Shown here piece by piece: positions 1-7,496 of a stretch of DNA of 34,498 nucleotides; position 1 is the first letter of the stretch; each line of letters begins with the position of its first letter. This DNA is from Ruminococcaceae bacterium UBA1767. Lineage in GTDB: Bacteria; Bacillota; Clostridia; Oscillospirales; Acutalibacteraceae. A program made the position numbers and the translations under genes. The DNA lies in contig DCGX01000055.1 of NCBI GenBank assembly GCA_002315505.1, positions 1-34,498 on the forward strand, in the 5' to 3' direction. Below the pieces are notes generated by a model. That model was given only the letters and a program-made list of their open reading frames with translations. It was not told the DNA's origin and did not search any database.

Positions 1-78
1 TTCAGGAATCGGAGCCGGACCGTGCTTAGGTCCCTTGGCAACAGTACACATATTCAAAACTTCATTTGTGTAATTCAT
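1..78 (-). CDS. Partial gene, N-terminal 26 residues, possibly Fe-S scaffold-like protein
   Basis: Only the first 26 codons are inside the window; the gene runs off the left edge. The ATG at 76-78 has an AAAGGAG ribosome binding site 8 nt upstream and a good promoter (143-171), so this is a real gene start. The protein begins MNYTNEVLNMCTVAKGPKHG. From memory this resembles the start of a clostridial family annotated as iron-sulfur cluster assembly scaffold-like, usually found beside 'GGGtGRT' proteins. I cannot verify that here. The gene lies downstream of rhaD but has its own promoter, so a rhamnose role should not be assumed. Confidence 0.55.
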   Translation of the reverse strand, partial: MNYTNEVLNMCTVAKGPKHGPAPIPE

Positions 79-104
79 AACTTATAACTCCTTTCATTTT
101 AAGT

Positions 105-126
105 GTTTGTCAAATAACAGACAAAC
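105..126. promoter_or_regulatory. Perfect inverted repeat in the 5' leader, candidate operator
   Basis: GTTTGTC and GACAAAC are perfect 7-base arms separated by 8 nt. The repeat sits between the predicted transcription start (about 136) and the ribosome binding site of the left-edge gene. That placement suits a repressor site or a short mRNA hairpin. No T-run follows, so it is not an obvious terminator. The cognate regulator is unknown. Confidence 0.4.
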
Positions 127-142
127 GCTACCAATCCTTAGT

Positions 143-171
143 ATTATACCAATATATTTCCAATATATCAA
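143..171 (-). promoter_or_regulatory. SigA-type promoter of the left-edge gene
   Basis: Read on the minus strand: -35 TTGATA (166-171), 17-nt spacer, -10 TATAAT (143-148). It lies just beyond the rhaD stop codon and drives the partial gene at 1-78. Confidence 0.7.
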
Positions 172-187
172 GTATTATTCTAAAAAT

Positions 188-1009
188 TTATTTAAGCATA
201 TCCTGGTTCAATGTTGCACCATAAGCTGAAGCAACATCAATAAGTCCCTGGTCAGAAATTGTCTGTGCAATCGGAAGACCTGTGCTGAGAATTCTACAGT
301 AGATTTCTGCACTCTTCTCGATACAATGCATAAGACCGAATGCATTATCAAATGTATCACCCGATACGAACAAGCCGTGATGTGCCCATACAACTGCATC
401 ATACTTCTCAAGAAGCTCGCAGGTTCTGTGTGCAATCTCTGCTCCGCCCGGAATCATCCACTCAACAACGCCAACACCGTTAGGGAAGATAATAGGACAC
501 TCTGTCATGCTCTGCCAAAGTACCTTTGAGAACGCTTCTGCGGTAAGAGGAAGAACGAATGTCAAAGCAATAATGTTAACTGGATGTGCGTGGTAGATAA
601 CTCTGCACTTACCATCAGTTGCCTTAACACGAACACTGTGGTTCATGAAATGTGTCGGGAATTCACTTGTCGGGCCACCGCCGTTAACAAGTCCCCAAAC
701 AATACGATAGCTATCGCCTGCGTCATTGATTTCAACAATGCAGATATTTGCGGCAGGGTCGAGAATTGTGTTTCTGAAGAACTTTCCTGTGCCTGTAACC
801 ATAAAATATTCATTCTTAAGATTATCAGCCTGAACGCCCATATTTACCCATGGTCTGTCATAAGTGAAGTAAGGCTTGCACTCCTCAACCTCGTCAGAAG
901 TCATACGATAAGAAAGGTTTCCGCCGTTTCTCTCGTGCCAACCCTCTGAATAGCCGTCATCACAAACTCTTACAAAGCTTTTTACTACATCAAGATTTAA
1001 AATGTCCAT
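188..1009 (-). CDS. rhaD: Rhamnulose-1-phosphate aldolase (class II, zinc-dependent)
   Basis: Cleaves L-rhamnulose 1-phosphate to dihydroxyacetone phosphate and L-lactaldehyde in the cytosol, the last step of L-rhamnose breakdown. The 273 residues match the usual RhaD length (E. coli 274). Family features visible are RNGGNL (27-32), GPTSE with the probable catalytic Glu116, and zinc-ligand histidines in HAH (140-142) and in AHHG (209-212). The start is the ATG at 1009, which has AGGAG 8 nt upstream. An in-frame TTG at 1027 lies upstream of that site and is not used here. The gene has its own promoter, and no rhamnose isomerase or kinase is in the window. L-fuculose-phosphate aldolase is a related alternative, but those enzymes are shorter (about 215 residues). 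Confidence 0.9.
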   Translation of the reverse strand: MDILNLDVVKSFVRVCDDGYSEGWHERNGGNLSYRMTSDEVEECKPYFTYDRPWVNMGVQADNLKNEYFMVTGTGKFFRNTILDPAANICIVEINDAGDSYRIVWGLVNGGGPTSEFPTHFMNHSVRVKATDGKCRVIYHAHPVNIIALTFVLPLTAEAFSKVLWQSMTECPIIFPNGVGVVEWMIPGGAEIAHRTCELLEKYDAVVWAHHGLFVSGDTFDNAFGLMHCIEKSAEIYCRILSTGLPIAQTISDQGLIDVASAYGATLNQDMLK

Positions 1010-1041
1010 GTCTTTATCTCCTATCAAAAATTTCCATTAGT

Positions 1042-1070
1042 ATATTATCACTACAAGAAAGTAAAGTCAA
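1042..1070 (-). promoter_or_regulatory. SigA-type promoter of rhaD
   Basis: Minus strand: -35 TTGACT (1065-1070), 17-nt spacer, -10 TAATAT (1042-1047), about 33 nt upstream of the rhaD start codon. This separates rhaD transcription from the symporter gene upstream. Confidence 0.7.
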
Positions 1071-1125
1071 CAAAAAAAGTATTCTTTTCAAGGATTTTCA
1101 ATTACTGATTATATAAGAATAATTC

Positions 1126-1189
1126 CTCACGGAATTTCGGCAGCAGCAGAGCCACTGCCCTACATTACAACTGTAAAAAATAGCGTGAG
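1126..1189 (-). other. Possible structured 3' region after the symporter gene
   Basis: In the symporter-rhaD gap, CTCACG and CGTGAG (1184-1189 and 1126-1131 read on the minus strand) can close a domain holding two smaller hairpins: TACAGTTGTA and a GGCAG...CTGCC stem. AATTCC-GTGA-GGAATT followed by a T-rich stretch could act as a weak terminator. The structure is unproven and I match it to no known RNA family. Confidence 0.25.
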
Positions 1190-1208
1190 AAATTATCTTA
1201 ATTATCAA

Positions 1209-2750
1209 TTATTCGTCTTCGAGAGCTTCTGTTGCTCTGACCATAACCTTTCTGTCATAGCAGGCAAAAATCTTAACAAGCGAAATATCGTCGCATTTCG
1301 GAGTGATAAGACTGACAATCGGAACAATGATAAGTGATCCTACCATTGCGAATGCTCCGCAGTTAATCGGACTCTGGAGGAATTCGGGGAATGCCGACTT
1401 AAAGAACATATTTGCAAGCATTATGATTGAGCCCCATGCAAAGCTGACAGCACAGGCGACCTTTGTAACCTTTTTCCAGTAGAGGCTGTAAAGGAACGGA
1501 GCCAAAAATGCACCTGCAAGAGCACCCCATGAAAGTCCCATAAGCTGTGCAATGAACGCAACCTTGAATTTATACTGAACGATTGCAATTACTGCTGAGA
1601 TAAGAATAAAAATTGCAATGAAAACTCTGATTGTTACAAGGTTTTTCTTCTCGTTGTTTTTCTTGTAAATCACAGGTGAAATAAAGTCGAGTGTAAGTGT
1701 TGAACTTGATGTGAGAACAAGGGAGGAAAGTGTTGACATTGAAGCCGACAAAACAAGAATGAGTGTGATACCGATTACAAGCGGTGAGAGCTTTGAAAGC
1801 ATTTCGGGAATAATTGCATCAAAGCCTTCTGTTGCAACATCAACATCAAATATTCTGCCAAAGCCGCCAAGGAAATAGCATCCGCCTGCAACAATTACGG
1901 CGAAAACAGTTGAAATAATCGTACCCGTATGAATAGCATTTTCACTCTTGATTGCATAGAATTTCTGCACCATCTGCGGAAGTCCCCATGTGCCGAGTGA
2001 AGTAAGAATAACAACACTTGCAAGGCTGACCGGCTCAGGTCCGAAGAACGATGCAAACACACCGGGAACATTTGAAACAGTCGGGTCACTTACATTTGCA
2101 AGTGCCTCAAGTGAACCACTGAAGCCACCATTGATTTTAAGAACTGAAGCGATAATAACAGCAATTCCGAAGAGCATAATAATTCCCTGAATAAAGTCGT
2201 TGATTGCAGTTGCCATGTAACCACCGACAATAACATAAATTGCAGTAAGAATAGCCATTACTGCGATACAAACCTCGTACTTTACGTCAAATGCCATTCC
2301 GAAAAGTCGTGAAAGTCCGTTGTAAAGTGAAGCTGTGTAGGGAATAAGAAATACGAAAATGATTACGGAAGCAGCAAGCTTCAATGCCTTACTGTCAAAG
2401 CGTTTTTCAAAGAATTGCGGCATTGTTGCGGAGTTCAGATGCTGAGTCATAATTCTTGTTCGTCTACCGAGAATAACCCATGCAAGAAGCGAACCAATGA
2501 AAGCATTTCCGAGTCCTATCCACGTTGAAGCAATACCGAATTTCCATCCGAACTGTCCTGCGTAGCCGACAAAGATAACAGCCGAAAAATACGATGTTCC
2601 GTATGCGAAAGCCGTAAGCCACGGACCTACTCCTCTGCCGCCGAGAACGAAGCCGTTAACGTCCTTTGACTGCTTGCGACAATAAATGCCGACACCAATC
2701 ATAACAGCAAAAAACAAAACAAGCATTACAATTTTAATTGCCATATCCAT
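1209..2750 (-). CDS. Sodium:solute symporter (SSS family), candidate tyrosine/aromatic transporter
   Basis: An integral membrane protein of 513 residues with about 13 hydrophobic segments, typical of the SSS (PutP/SGLT-like) family that couples Na+ entry to uptake of amino acids, sugars or vitamins. The N-terminal helix is followed by the family-typical GFVLGGRGVGPW segment. The ATG at 2750 has AGGAGG (2759-2764) 8 nt upstream. The substrate cannot be read from the protein. Adjacency to rhaD would suggest a sugar, but the leader upstream encodes six tandem Tyr codons and a terminator, which points to tyrosine or a related aromatic compound. rhaD has a separate promoter, which weakens the sugar reading. 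Substrate assignment is inference; family assignment is firm. Confidence 0.85.
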   Translation of the reverse strand: MDMAIKIVMLVLFFAVMIGVGIYCRKQSKDVNGFVLGGRGVGPWLTAFAYGTSYFSAVIFVGYAGQFGWKFGIASTWIGLGNAFIGSLLAWVILGRRTRIMTQHLNSATMPQFFEKRFDSKALKLAASVIIFVFLIPYTASLYNGLSRLFGMAFDVKYEVCIAVMAILTAIYVIVGGYMATAINDFIQGIIMLFGIAVIIASVLKINGGFSGSLEALANVSDPTVSNVPGVFASFFGPEPVSLASVVILTSLGTWGLPQMVQKFYAIKSENAIHTGTIISTVFAVIVAGGCYFLGGFGRIFDVDVATEGFDAIIPEMLSKLSPLVIGITLILVLSASMSTLSSLVLTSSSTLTLDFISPVIYKKNNEKKNLVTIRVFIAIFILISAVIAIVQYKFKVAFIAQLMGLSWGALAGAFLAPFLYSLYWKKVTKVACAVSFAWGSIIMLANMFFKSAFPEFLQSPINCGAFAMVGSLIIVPIVSLITPKCDDISLVKIFACYDRKVMVRATEALEDE

Positions 2751-2764
2751 ATCATTTTCCTCCT

Positions 2765-2806
2765 AAAAAAATAACGGCTTCAATTTCAGCAAGAAATTAA
2801 AGCCGT
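2765..2806 (-). terminator. Attenuator terminator in the symporter leader
   Basis: On the minus strand ACGGCTT (2800-2806) and AATTTC (2793-2798) pair with GAAATT (2782-2787) and AAGCCGT (2774-2780). The loop is 5 nt and a T-rich run (2765-2772) follows. It ends right at the symporter Shine-Dalgarno sequence, so it can stop transcription before the gene. Its 5' arm (2799-2809) can alternatively pair over 11 bp, including two G-U pairs, with 2843-2853 inside the leader ORF, forming an antiterminator. Confidence 0.8.
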
Positions 2807-2830
2807 CTGTATTCGTTATGGATTAATCCA

Positions 2831-2890
2831 TCAGAAATCAAGCAGACAGCTCTTATTATAATAATAGTAATAATAGTTATTTGTAAACAT
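2831..2890 (-). CDS. Tyrosine-rich leader peptide of a transcription attenuator
   Basis: A 19-codon ORF reading MFTNNYYYYYYNKSCLLDF, then TGA. It has a strong ribosome binding site (AAGGAAGGAG, 8 nt before the ATG) about 24 nt after the predicted transcription start. Codons 6-11 (2858-2875) are six consecutive Tyr codons (five TAT, one TAC). Segment 1 (GACAGCT, 2891-2897, just before the ATG) is perfectly complementary to segment 2 (AGCTGTC, 2845-2851, two codons after the Tyr run). Segment 2 also pairs with the 5' arm of the terminator. A ribosome stalled on the Tyr codons would free segment 2 to form the antiterminator; normal translation would cover it and let the terminator fold. This is the architecture of trp/phe/his leader attenuators. 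Peptide function beyond sensing is not expected. Confidence 0.85.
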   Translation of the reverse strand: MFTNNYYYYYYNKSCLLDF

Positions 2891-2920
2891 AGCTGTCGCT
2901 CCTTCCTTAAGATTGACGAT

Positions 2921-2949
2921 ATTATACTCTTAATTTATCTGTTTGTCAA
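2921..2949 (-). promoter_or_regulatory. Consensus SigA promoter of the leader-symporter transcript
   Basis: Minus strand: -35 TTGACA (2944-2949), 17-nt spacer, -10 TATAAT (2921-2926). Both hexamers match consensus exactly, consistent with control by attenuation after initiation. Confidence 0.85.
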
Positions 2950-2968
2950 CATATTAAAGTAATAAATT

Positions 2969-4003
2969 TTATTTTTCTATCAAATAATTCATTACCTTCA
3001 GTAAAATATAAACCATAACACTCATTTTATTCTTACAACAAAGGAAAAATATTCTCCAGTACAATGGAAAACAGCTGAGTTTCAATTCCTTATAAGCACT
3101 GACATATCTTTCATTTTTCAATATTTTTCTGAGATTTGAGATTTGAGTTAAGGCTCCTTTACTGTTAAGGAGCTCAATTATTCCGAGTCCGACAATGCTC
3201 CAGCAGATTCTGTTTTTCAATGCTTCCGAAAAAATCTGCGGGCAGTTGTTGTCTTCAATATATTTATTCATTCTCGAATAAAGCTCCTGCCAGCAATCAA
3301 AAAGCTCCGCTTTGTATGTTCGTGTAAGCGAGTCCGAATTATCCTTGCGGTAGTGGCTGAGCGGTTTACTGATAAACCTTGCGTTTTTGCAAAAGCCTGT
3401 GTATTGCAGATTAAACAACGCATCCTCTGTGCCGATTATTTTTGTATCCACAAAATTCAGCTTGTTTGTTTTTATAATGTCAGCACGATACATTTTGCCC
3501 CATGCTGTAACGAGAGCATCGAATTTCTGCGGAGCTACCAGCTCTTCACCGACAAGTCCGACCATTCTGCGCTGAACAAAAAGTCTGCATTCGTTTTCAT
3601 CAAAGCTCCTGTCACCGTCAAGAATTTCCTTCTTAATGGATTTTGTCGGAAATTCGCTGATATAATCCCACATTACCAGATCGCATTCATTCTGCACTGC
3701 AATTTCAACAGTATTCTCATCAATCCAGTCATCACCATCAACAAAAACAACATACTCCCCTGTTATCTTTTCAATGCCCGCATTTCTCGCCGAGGAAAGT
3801 CCGCCGTTTTCCTTTTGGATAAAAACAATCCGCTCATCGTTTTTCATAAATGAGCGGACAATTTCCGCACTGTTATCGGTTGAGCCGTCATCAATGCAGA
3901 TTATTTCTATATTTTTGTATGTCTGTGTTGTAATACTTTCAAGGCAAGTCGGAAGAAATTTTTCGATATTATAAATCGGAACAATCACACTTACCTTTTT
4001 CAT
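2969..4003 (-). CDS. Family 2 glycosyltransferase
   Basis: A cytosolic GT-A fold glycosyltransferase of 344 residues. The N-terminus (VSVIVPIYNIEKFLPTCLES) is the classic GT2 start. It is followed by IDDGSTDNS (nucleotide-sugar binding), NGGLSSARNAG, and FVDGDDWID, which holds the DxD-like metal site. These enzymes transfer sugars to cell-wall polysaccharide, teichoic acid or lipid acceptors; donor and acceptor cannot be told from sequence. A hydrophobic C-terminal stretch may associate with the membrane. It is the last gene of purB-gtrA-GT2 and starts 5 nt after the gtrA stop codon, so the two are probably translationally coupled. Confidence 0.85.
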   Translation of the reverse strand: MKKVSVIVPIYNIEKFLPTCLESITTQTYKNIEIICIDDGSTDNSAEIVRSFMKNDERIVFIQKENGGLSSARNAGIEKITGEYVVFVDGDDWIDENTVEIAVQNECDLVMWDYISEFPTKSIKKEILDGDRSFDENECRLFVQRRMVGLVGEELVAPQKFDALVTAWGKMYRADIIKTNKLNFVDTKIIGTEDALFNLQYTGFCKNARFISKPLSHYRKDNSDSLTRTYKAELFDCWQELYSRMNKYIEDNNCPQIFSEALKNRICWSIVGLGIIELLNSKGALTQISNLRKILKNERYVSAYKELKLSCFPLYWRIFFLCCKNKMSVMVYILLKVMNYLIEK

Positions 4004-4008
4004 ATCAG

Positions 4009-4482
4009 TTAATCTTCCTTCTTCTTGAAAATAATCAGCTTGCTGAAAATGTAATTGAGTATAACAACGATTACTGCAAGTACAATTTTAACCATCATTT
4101 CGCCGTCGAGTTTATCGGCAAACTGACCTAATTTAAAGAGATTCAATCCCCATTGGGACAATTCACCAAGCGGTTTGTCCCAATGAAATGTTTTTATCAT
4201 CAAAAACAAGCCAAGTTCTTCTATTCCGAGTGTCAGAAGTCTTGCACCTGTAAATGACGGAATTTCTTTTTTGATTATATCAAATTTCCAGCTCTTGCTT
4301 TCAAAAACGAACAGCTTATTTGTAACATATGCAAACGCAACCGCAACAATCCACGCAAAAACATTTGCAATCATTACATCCATGAATCTTTTTAGCAATC
4401 CGAGAGTAACAAGATTTACTACTGTTGTAAAAACTCCGAATGCAACATATAAAACGATTTCTTTTATTTTTTTCTTGTTCAT
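4009..4482 (-). CDS. GtrA-like membrane protein (lipid-linked sugar flippase family)
   Basis: A 157-residue protein with four predicted membrane helices: near residues 7-30, 33-52, in the middle, and IVLAVIVVILNYIFSKLIIF near the C-terminus. GtrA-family proteins are thought to flip undecaprenyl-phosphate-linked sugars for decoration of surface polymers, working with a GtrB-type transferase. It is longer than the minimal 120-130-residue forms because of an extra hydrophilic stretch before the last helix. The start lies 2 nt after the purB stop codon and has no strong ribosome binding site, suggesting coupling to purB translation. A GtrB-like gene is divergently encoded at 6053-7000. Confidence 0.8.
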   Translation of the reverse strand: MNKKKIKEIVLYVAFGVFTTVVNLVTLGLLKRFMDVMIANVFAWIVAVAFAYVTNKLFVFESKSWKFDIIKKEIPSFTGARLLTLGIEELGLFLMIKTFHWDKPLGELSQWGLNLFKLGQFADKLDGEMMVKIVLAVIVVILNYIFSKLIIFKKKED

Positions 4483-4484
4483 AA

Positions 4485-5915
4485 TTATACGTTTATTTCA
4501 ACGCTGATACCAAGAAGCTCTTTGTTTTCTTCGATAATCGGCTGAATGAAATCCTTTACAAATTCTTCTGTCTGCTGAGGTGCACGTCCAACATAAAGCT
4601 CAGGCTTCATAATCTCGTTAAGCTCATCGAGAGTTACACCGAATGCAGGGTCATTGGCAATTCTTTCGAGGAGGTCATTTTTGCCGCCCTCCATCTTAAC
4701 GATTTTACCTGCAGCCATTGAGTGAACACGAATTTTTTCGTGAAGCTCCTGACGGTCACCGCCACGCTTAACAGCCTCCATCATGATGTTTTCGGTAGCC
4801 ATAAACGGAAGTTCGGAAAGAAGTCTGTTTTCAATCATTTTCGGATATACAACCATTCCGTCAGCAACATTGATGTACAATTCAAGAATTGCATCTGTTG
4901 CAAGGAAAGCCTCGGCAACGCTGATTCTCTTGTTTGCGGAGTCATCAAGTGTACGCTCAAACCACTGAGTAGCGGCTGTGATTGTCGGATTCATAACATC
5001 ACTCATTACATATCTTGCGAGTGATGAAATTCTTTCACTTCTCATCGGGTTTCTCTTATATGCCATTGCTGATGAACCAATCTGATTCTTTTCAAACGGC
5101 TCTTCAACCTCCTTGAGATGCTGAAGGAGACGCAAATCATTTGTGAACTTTGCGGCAGACTGTGCAATTCCCGAAAGGACAAAAAGCACCTGTGAATCAA
5201 TCTTTCTTGAATATGTCTGACCCGAAACAGGATAGCATGAAGCATAACCGATTTTCTCTGCAACCTTTGTATCAATTGCCTTAACCTTATCTGTATCGCC
5301 GTCGAAAAGCTCCATAAAGCTCGCCTGAGTGCCTGTTGTACCCTTTGAGCCGAGCAGCTTCATCTGTGAAATCTGAAACTCGAGCTGTTCAAAGTCGAGA
5401 TACAAATCGTGAAGCCAGAGAGAAGCACGCTTACCGAGTGTAGTCGGCTGTGCAGGCTGAAAATGGGTGAAAGCAAGGCACGGGAGGTCTTTATACTCCA
5501 ATGCAAATTTTGAGAGCTTGTCCATAAGATTAATCATCTTTTTACGAACGAGCTTCATAGCCTCTGTCATTGTGATGATATCTGTGTTGTCACCAACATA
5601 GCAGGAGGTTGCACCGAGGTGAATGATGCCCTTTGCCTTAGGACACTGAACACCATATGCATATACGTGTGACATAACGTCGTGACGAACAAGCTTTTCA
5701 CGTTCAACGGCAACCTCATAATTTATGTCCTCTGCGTTAGCCTTAAGCTCATCAATCTGCTCCTGTGTGATATTGAGTCCGAGCTCCATCTCGCTCTCTG
5801 CAAGTGCAATCCACAGTTTTCTCCATGTGCGGAATTTGAAGTCCGGTGAGAAAATGTACTGCATTTCCTTGCTTGCGTATCTGGAGTTTAACGGTGTTTC
5901 ATAAGTATTCTTCAT
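4485..5915 (-). CDS. purB: Adenylosuccinate lyase
   Basis: Catalyses two fumarate-releasing steps in purine synthesis: SAICAR to AICAR, and adenylosuccinate to AMP. The 476-residue protein shows the fumarase/aspartase superfamily signature GSSAMAYKRNP (280-290), the mobile-loop serine region, and the conserved GATS (101-104) and THFQPAQPTT (150-159) segments that carry substrate-binding and catalytic residues. It belongs to the longer form shared with eukaryotes and many Clostridia rather than the roughly 430-residue Bacillus form. GAGG precedes the ATG, and a perfect consensus promoter lies upstream. It heads an operon with two surface-glycosylation genes, an unusual partnership with no obvious metabolic link. 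Confidence 0.95.
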   Translation of the reverse strand: MKNTYETPLNSRYASKEMQYIFSPDFKFRTWRKLWIALAESEMELGLNITQEQIDELKANAEDINYEVAVEREKLVRHDVMSHVYAYGVQCPKAKGIIHLGATSCYVGDNTDIITMTEAMKLVRKKMINLMDKLSKFALEYKDLPCLAFTHFQPAQPTTLGKRASLWLHDLYLDFEQLEFQISQMKLLGSKGTTGTQASFMELFDGDTDKVKAIDTKVAEKIGYASCYPVSGQTYSRKIDSQVLFVLSGIAQSAAKFTNDLRLLQHLKEVEEPFEKNQIGSSAMAYKRNPMRSERISSLARYVMSDVMNPTITAATQWFERTLDDSANKRISVAEAFLATDAILELYINVADGMVVYPKMIENRLLSELPFMATENIMMEAVKRGGDRQELHEKIRVHSMAAGKIVKMEGGKNDLLERIANDPAFGVTLDELNEIMKPELYVGRAPQQTEEFVKDFIQPIIEENKELLGISVEINV

Positions 5916-5948
5916 TTTACAACCTCATTTTCTTTATTTTACTGAAAT

Positions 5949-5977
5949 ATTATAATACCTTTGATTTGTTGTGTCAA
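5949..5977 (-). promoter_or_regulatory. Perfect consensus SigA promoter of purB-gtrA-GT2
   Basis: Minus strand: TTGACA (5972-5977), 17-nt spacer, TATAAT (5949-5954). It is divergent from the plus-strand promoter at 5984-6012; the two -35 boxes are 6 nt apart. No PurR-like or purine-riboswitch element is evident in the short leader. Confidence 0.85.
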
Positions 5978-5983
5978 GACAAA

Positions 5984-6012
5984 TTGAAGTTAAGTGTTGT
6001 TGACTTTATAAT
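5984..6012 (+). promoter_or_regulatory. SigA-type promoter of the GtrB-like gene and downstream genes
   Basis: -35 TTGAAG (5984-5989), 17-nt spacer, -10 TATAAT (6007-6012). It probably drives 6053-8318, ending at the hairpin at 8341-8368. Confidence 0.8.
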
Positions 6013-6052
6013 GAAAATATGATACCATACAGTGTTGAAAGGAGTGGTAATT

Positions 6053-7000
6053 TTGAATAATGGTATTCTTTATATTCTTGCTCCGTGCTATAATGAATCC
6101 GAAGTATTGCCCATGTCGTCTAAAATATTTCTCGACAAGCTCAATGTTTTGATTTCAGATGGTAAAATAAGTGATAAAAGTAAGGTTGTTTTCGTTGACG
6201 ACGGCTCAAAGGACAATACATGGCAGATAATCGAAAGTCTGCATGAGCTGGACAGCCATTTTCTCGGTGTTAAGCTCTCGAGAAACCGTGGTCATCAGAA
6301 TGCTCTTCTCGGCGGTATGTCAACAGTTGCCGACGAATGCGATATGCTCGTTACAATCGATGCTGATGTGCAGGACGATGTTAATGCAATCGACAAAATG
6401 ATTGACGAATATTACAACGGAAATGAAATTGTCTATGGTGTGCGTGATTCACGTGAAAGTGACACAGCCTTTAAAAGAACAACTGCGCAGGGCTTTTACA
6501 AATTTATGTCCTTTATGGGTGTTGAAACAGTATACAACCACGCCGATTTCCGTCTTATGAGTTCAAGAGCGGTAAAGGCTCTGCTTGAATTTAAGGAGGT
6601 TAATCTTTTCCTTCGTGGAATGGTTCCTATGGTTGGCTTCAGGTCAACCTCTGTTACCTATGACAGAGCTGAGCGCCTTGCGGGCGAATCAAAATATCCG
6701 CTCAAAAAAATGCTTACCTTTGCGTTTGACGGAATTACTTCGTTTTCAATAAAGCCGATAAGATGCATTACATCGTTGGGTATTTTTACATTCGTGCTGA
6801 ATATTATTTTTATTATTTATGCATTGGTTTCACATCTGACCGGAAACACCGTTCCCGGCTGGACTTCCACCGTTATTTCAATCTGGTTTTTCGGCTCATT
6901 ACAGCTGATTGCCACAGGAATAGTCGGCGAATATATCGGAAAAATATATCTTGAAACAAAAGCAAGACCGAGATTTTTTATCGAAAAATATTTAAAATAG
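6053..7000 (+). CDS. GtrB/DPM1-like family 2 glycosyltransferase
   Basis: A 315-residue polyprenyl-phosphate glycosyltransferase of the DPM1/GtrB type. A GT2 domain fills roughly residues 1-225 (APCYNESE, FVDDGSKDNTW, KLSRNRGHQNALLGG, and TIDADVQDD with the metal site). Two C-terminal hydrophobic helices follow (about 233-262 and 270-295). Such enzymes load a sugar onto undecaprenyl phosphate at the inner membrane face, giving a substrate for GtrA-type flippases. The start is the TTG at 6053 because AAAGGAG lies 8 nt upstream; an in-frame GTG at 6032 would lie before that site. A GtrA gene lies across the divergent promoter, supporting a shared pathway. Confidence 0.85.
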   Translation: MNNGILYILAPCYNESEVLPMSSKIFLDKLNVLISDGKISDKSKVVFVDDGSKDNTWQIIESLHELDSHFLGVKLSRNRGHQNALLGGMSTVADECDMLVTIDADVQDDVNAIDKMIDEYYNGNEIVYGVRDSRESDTAFKRTTAQGFYKFMSFMGVETVYNHADFRLMSSRAVKALLEFKEVNLFLRGMVPMVGFRSTSVTYDRAERLAGESKYPLKKMLTFAFDGITSFSIKPIRCITSLGIFTFVLNIIFIIYALVSHLTGNTVPGWTSTVISIWFFGSLQLIATGIVGEYIGKIYLETKARPRFFIEKYLK

Positions 7001-7010
7001 AGGAATTTTT

Positions 7011-7457
7011 ATGAGTCAGAGAAGTGACAAGGCTGTTGAGCTTTTCAAAAGCGGTTACAACTGCTCGCAGGCTGTTTTTGCCGCTTATGCCGATATTTTC
7101 GGTATGGACAGTGAAACTGCGCTCCGTGTTTCGGCAGGGCTCGGTGGCGGAGTAGGTCGTTCACGTGAGGTATGCGGTACTGTTACAGGAGCCACAATGA
7201 TAATCGGAATGAAATACGGAGCAACTGACGGTGACGATGCCGAAGGCAAAAAGCTCTGCTACGAAAAGGTTCAGCAATATATCGCAGAATTCAAAAAGAT
7301 AAATCCATCCATAGTTTGCCGTGAGCTGCTCGGTCTGAGTCAGGGTGAAAACACTCAGCCGACTCCCGATGCAAGAACACAGCAATATTATAAAAAACGC
7401 CCCTGCGTTCAGCTTGTCGAAGACAGCGCAAAGGCACTTGAAAAAGTAATATTTTAA
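7011..7457 (+). CDS. C_GCAxxG_C_C family (putative redox) protein
   Basis: A 148-residue soluble protein matching the C_GCAxxG_C_C family. An N-terminal YNCSQAV (Cys18) is followed by a glycine-rich GLGGGVGR, CGTVTGA (Cys55) and several later cysteines. Members are common in anaerobes and thought to bind a metal or act in redox or electron transfer; no precise reaction is known. A GAGG precedes the ATG, only 10 nt after the glycosyltransferase stop codon. It is followed by an Mrp-type Fe-S ATPase in the same transcript, which fits a metal or redox connection. Confidence 0.8.
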   Translation: MSQRSDKAVELFKSGYNCSQAVFAAYADIFGMDSETALRVSAGLGGGVGRSREVCGTVTGATMIIGMKYGATDGDDAEGKKLCYEKVQQYIAEFKKINPSIVCRELLGLSQGENTQPTPDARTQQYYKKRPCVQLVEDSAKALEKVIF

Positions 7458-7496
7458 AACACTGTTAAGTGTTAATTTTTAGGAGATGTTAATATA

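Noticed and set aside
1010..1027. Upstream TTG start for rhaD
   Set aside because: The AGGAG site lies between the TTG and the ATG at 1009. The same reasoning removed upstream starts for rpsP (17027), the GtrB-like gene (6032) and the subtilase (13470).
3353..3853. 166-codon plus-strand open frame
   Set aside because: Antisense to the family 2 glycosyltransferase; no independent evidence.
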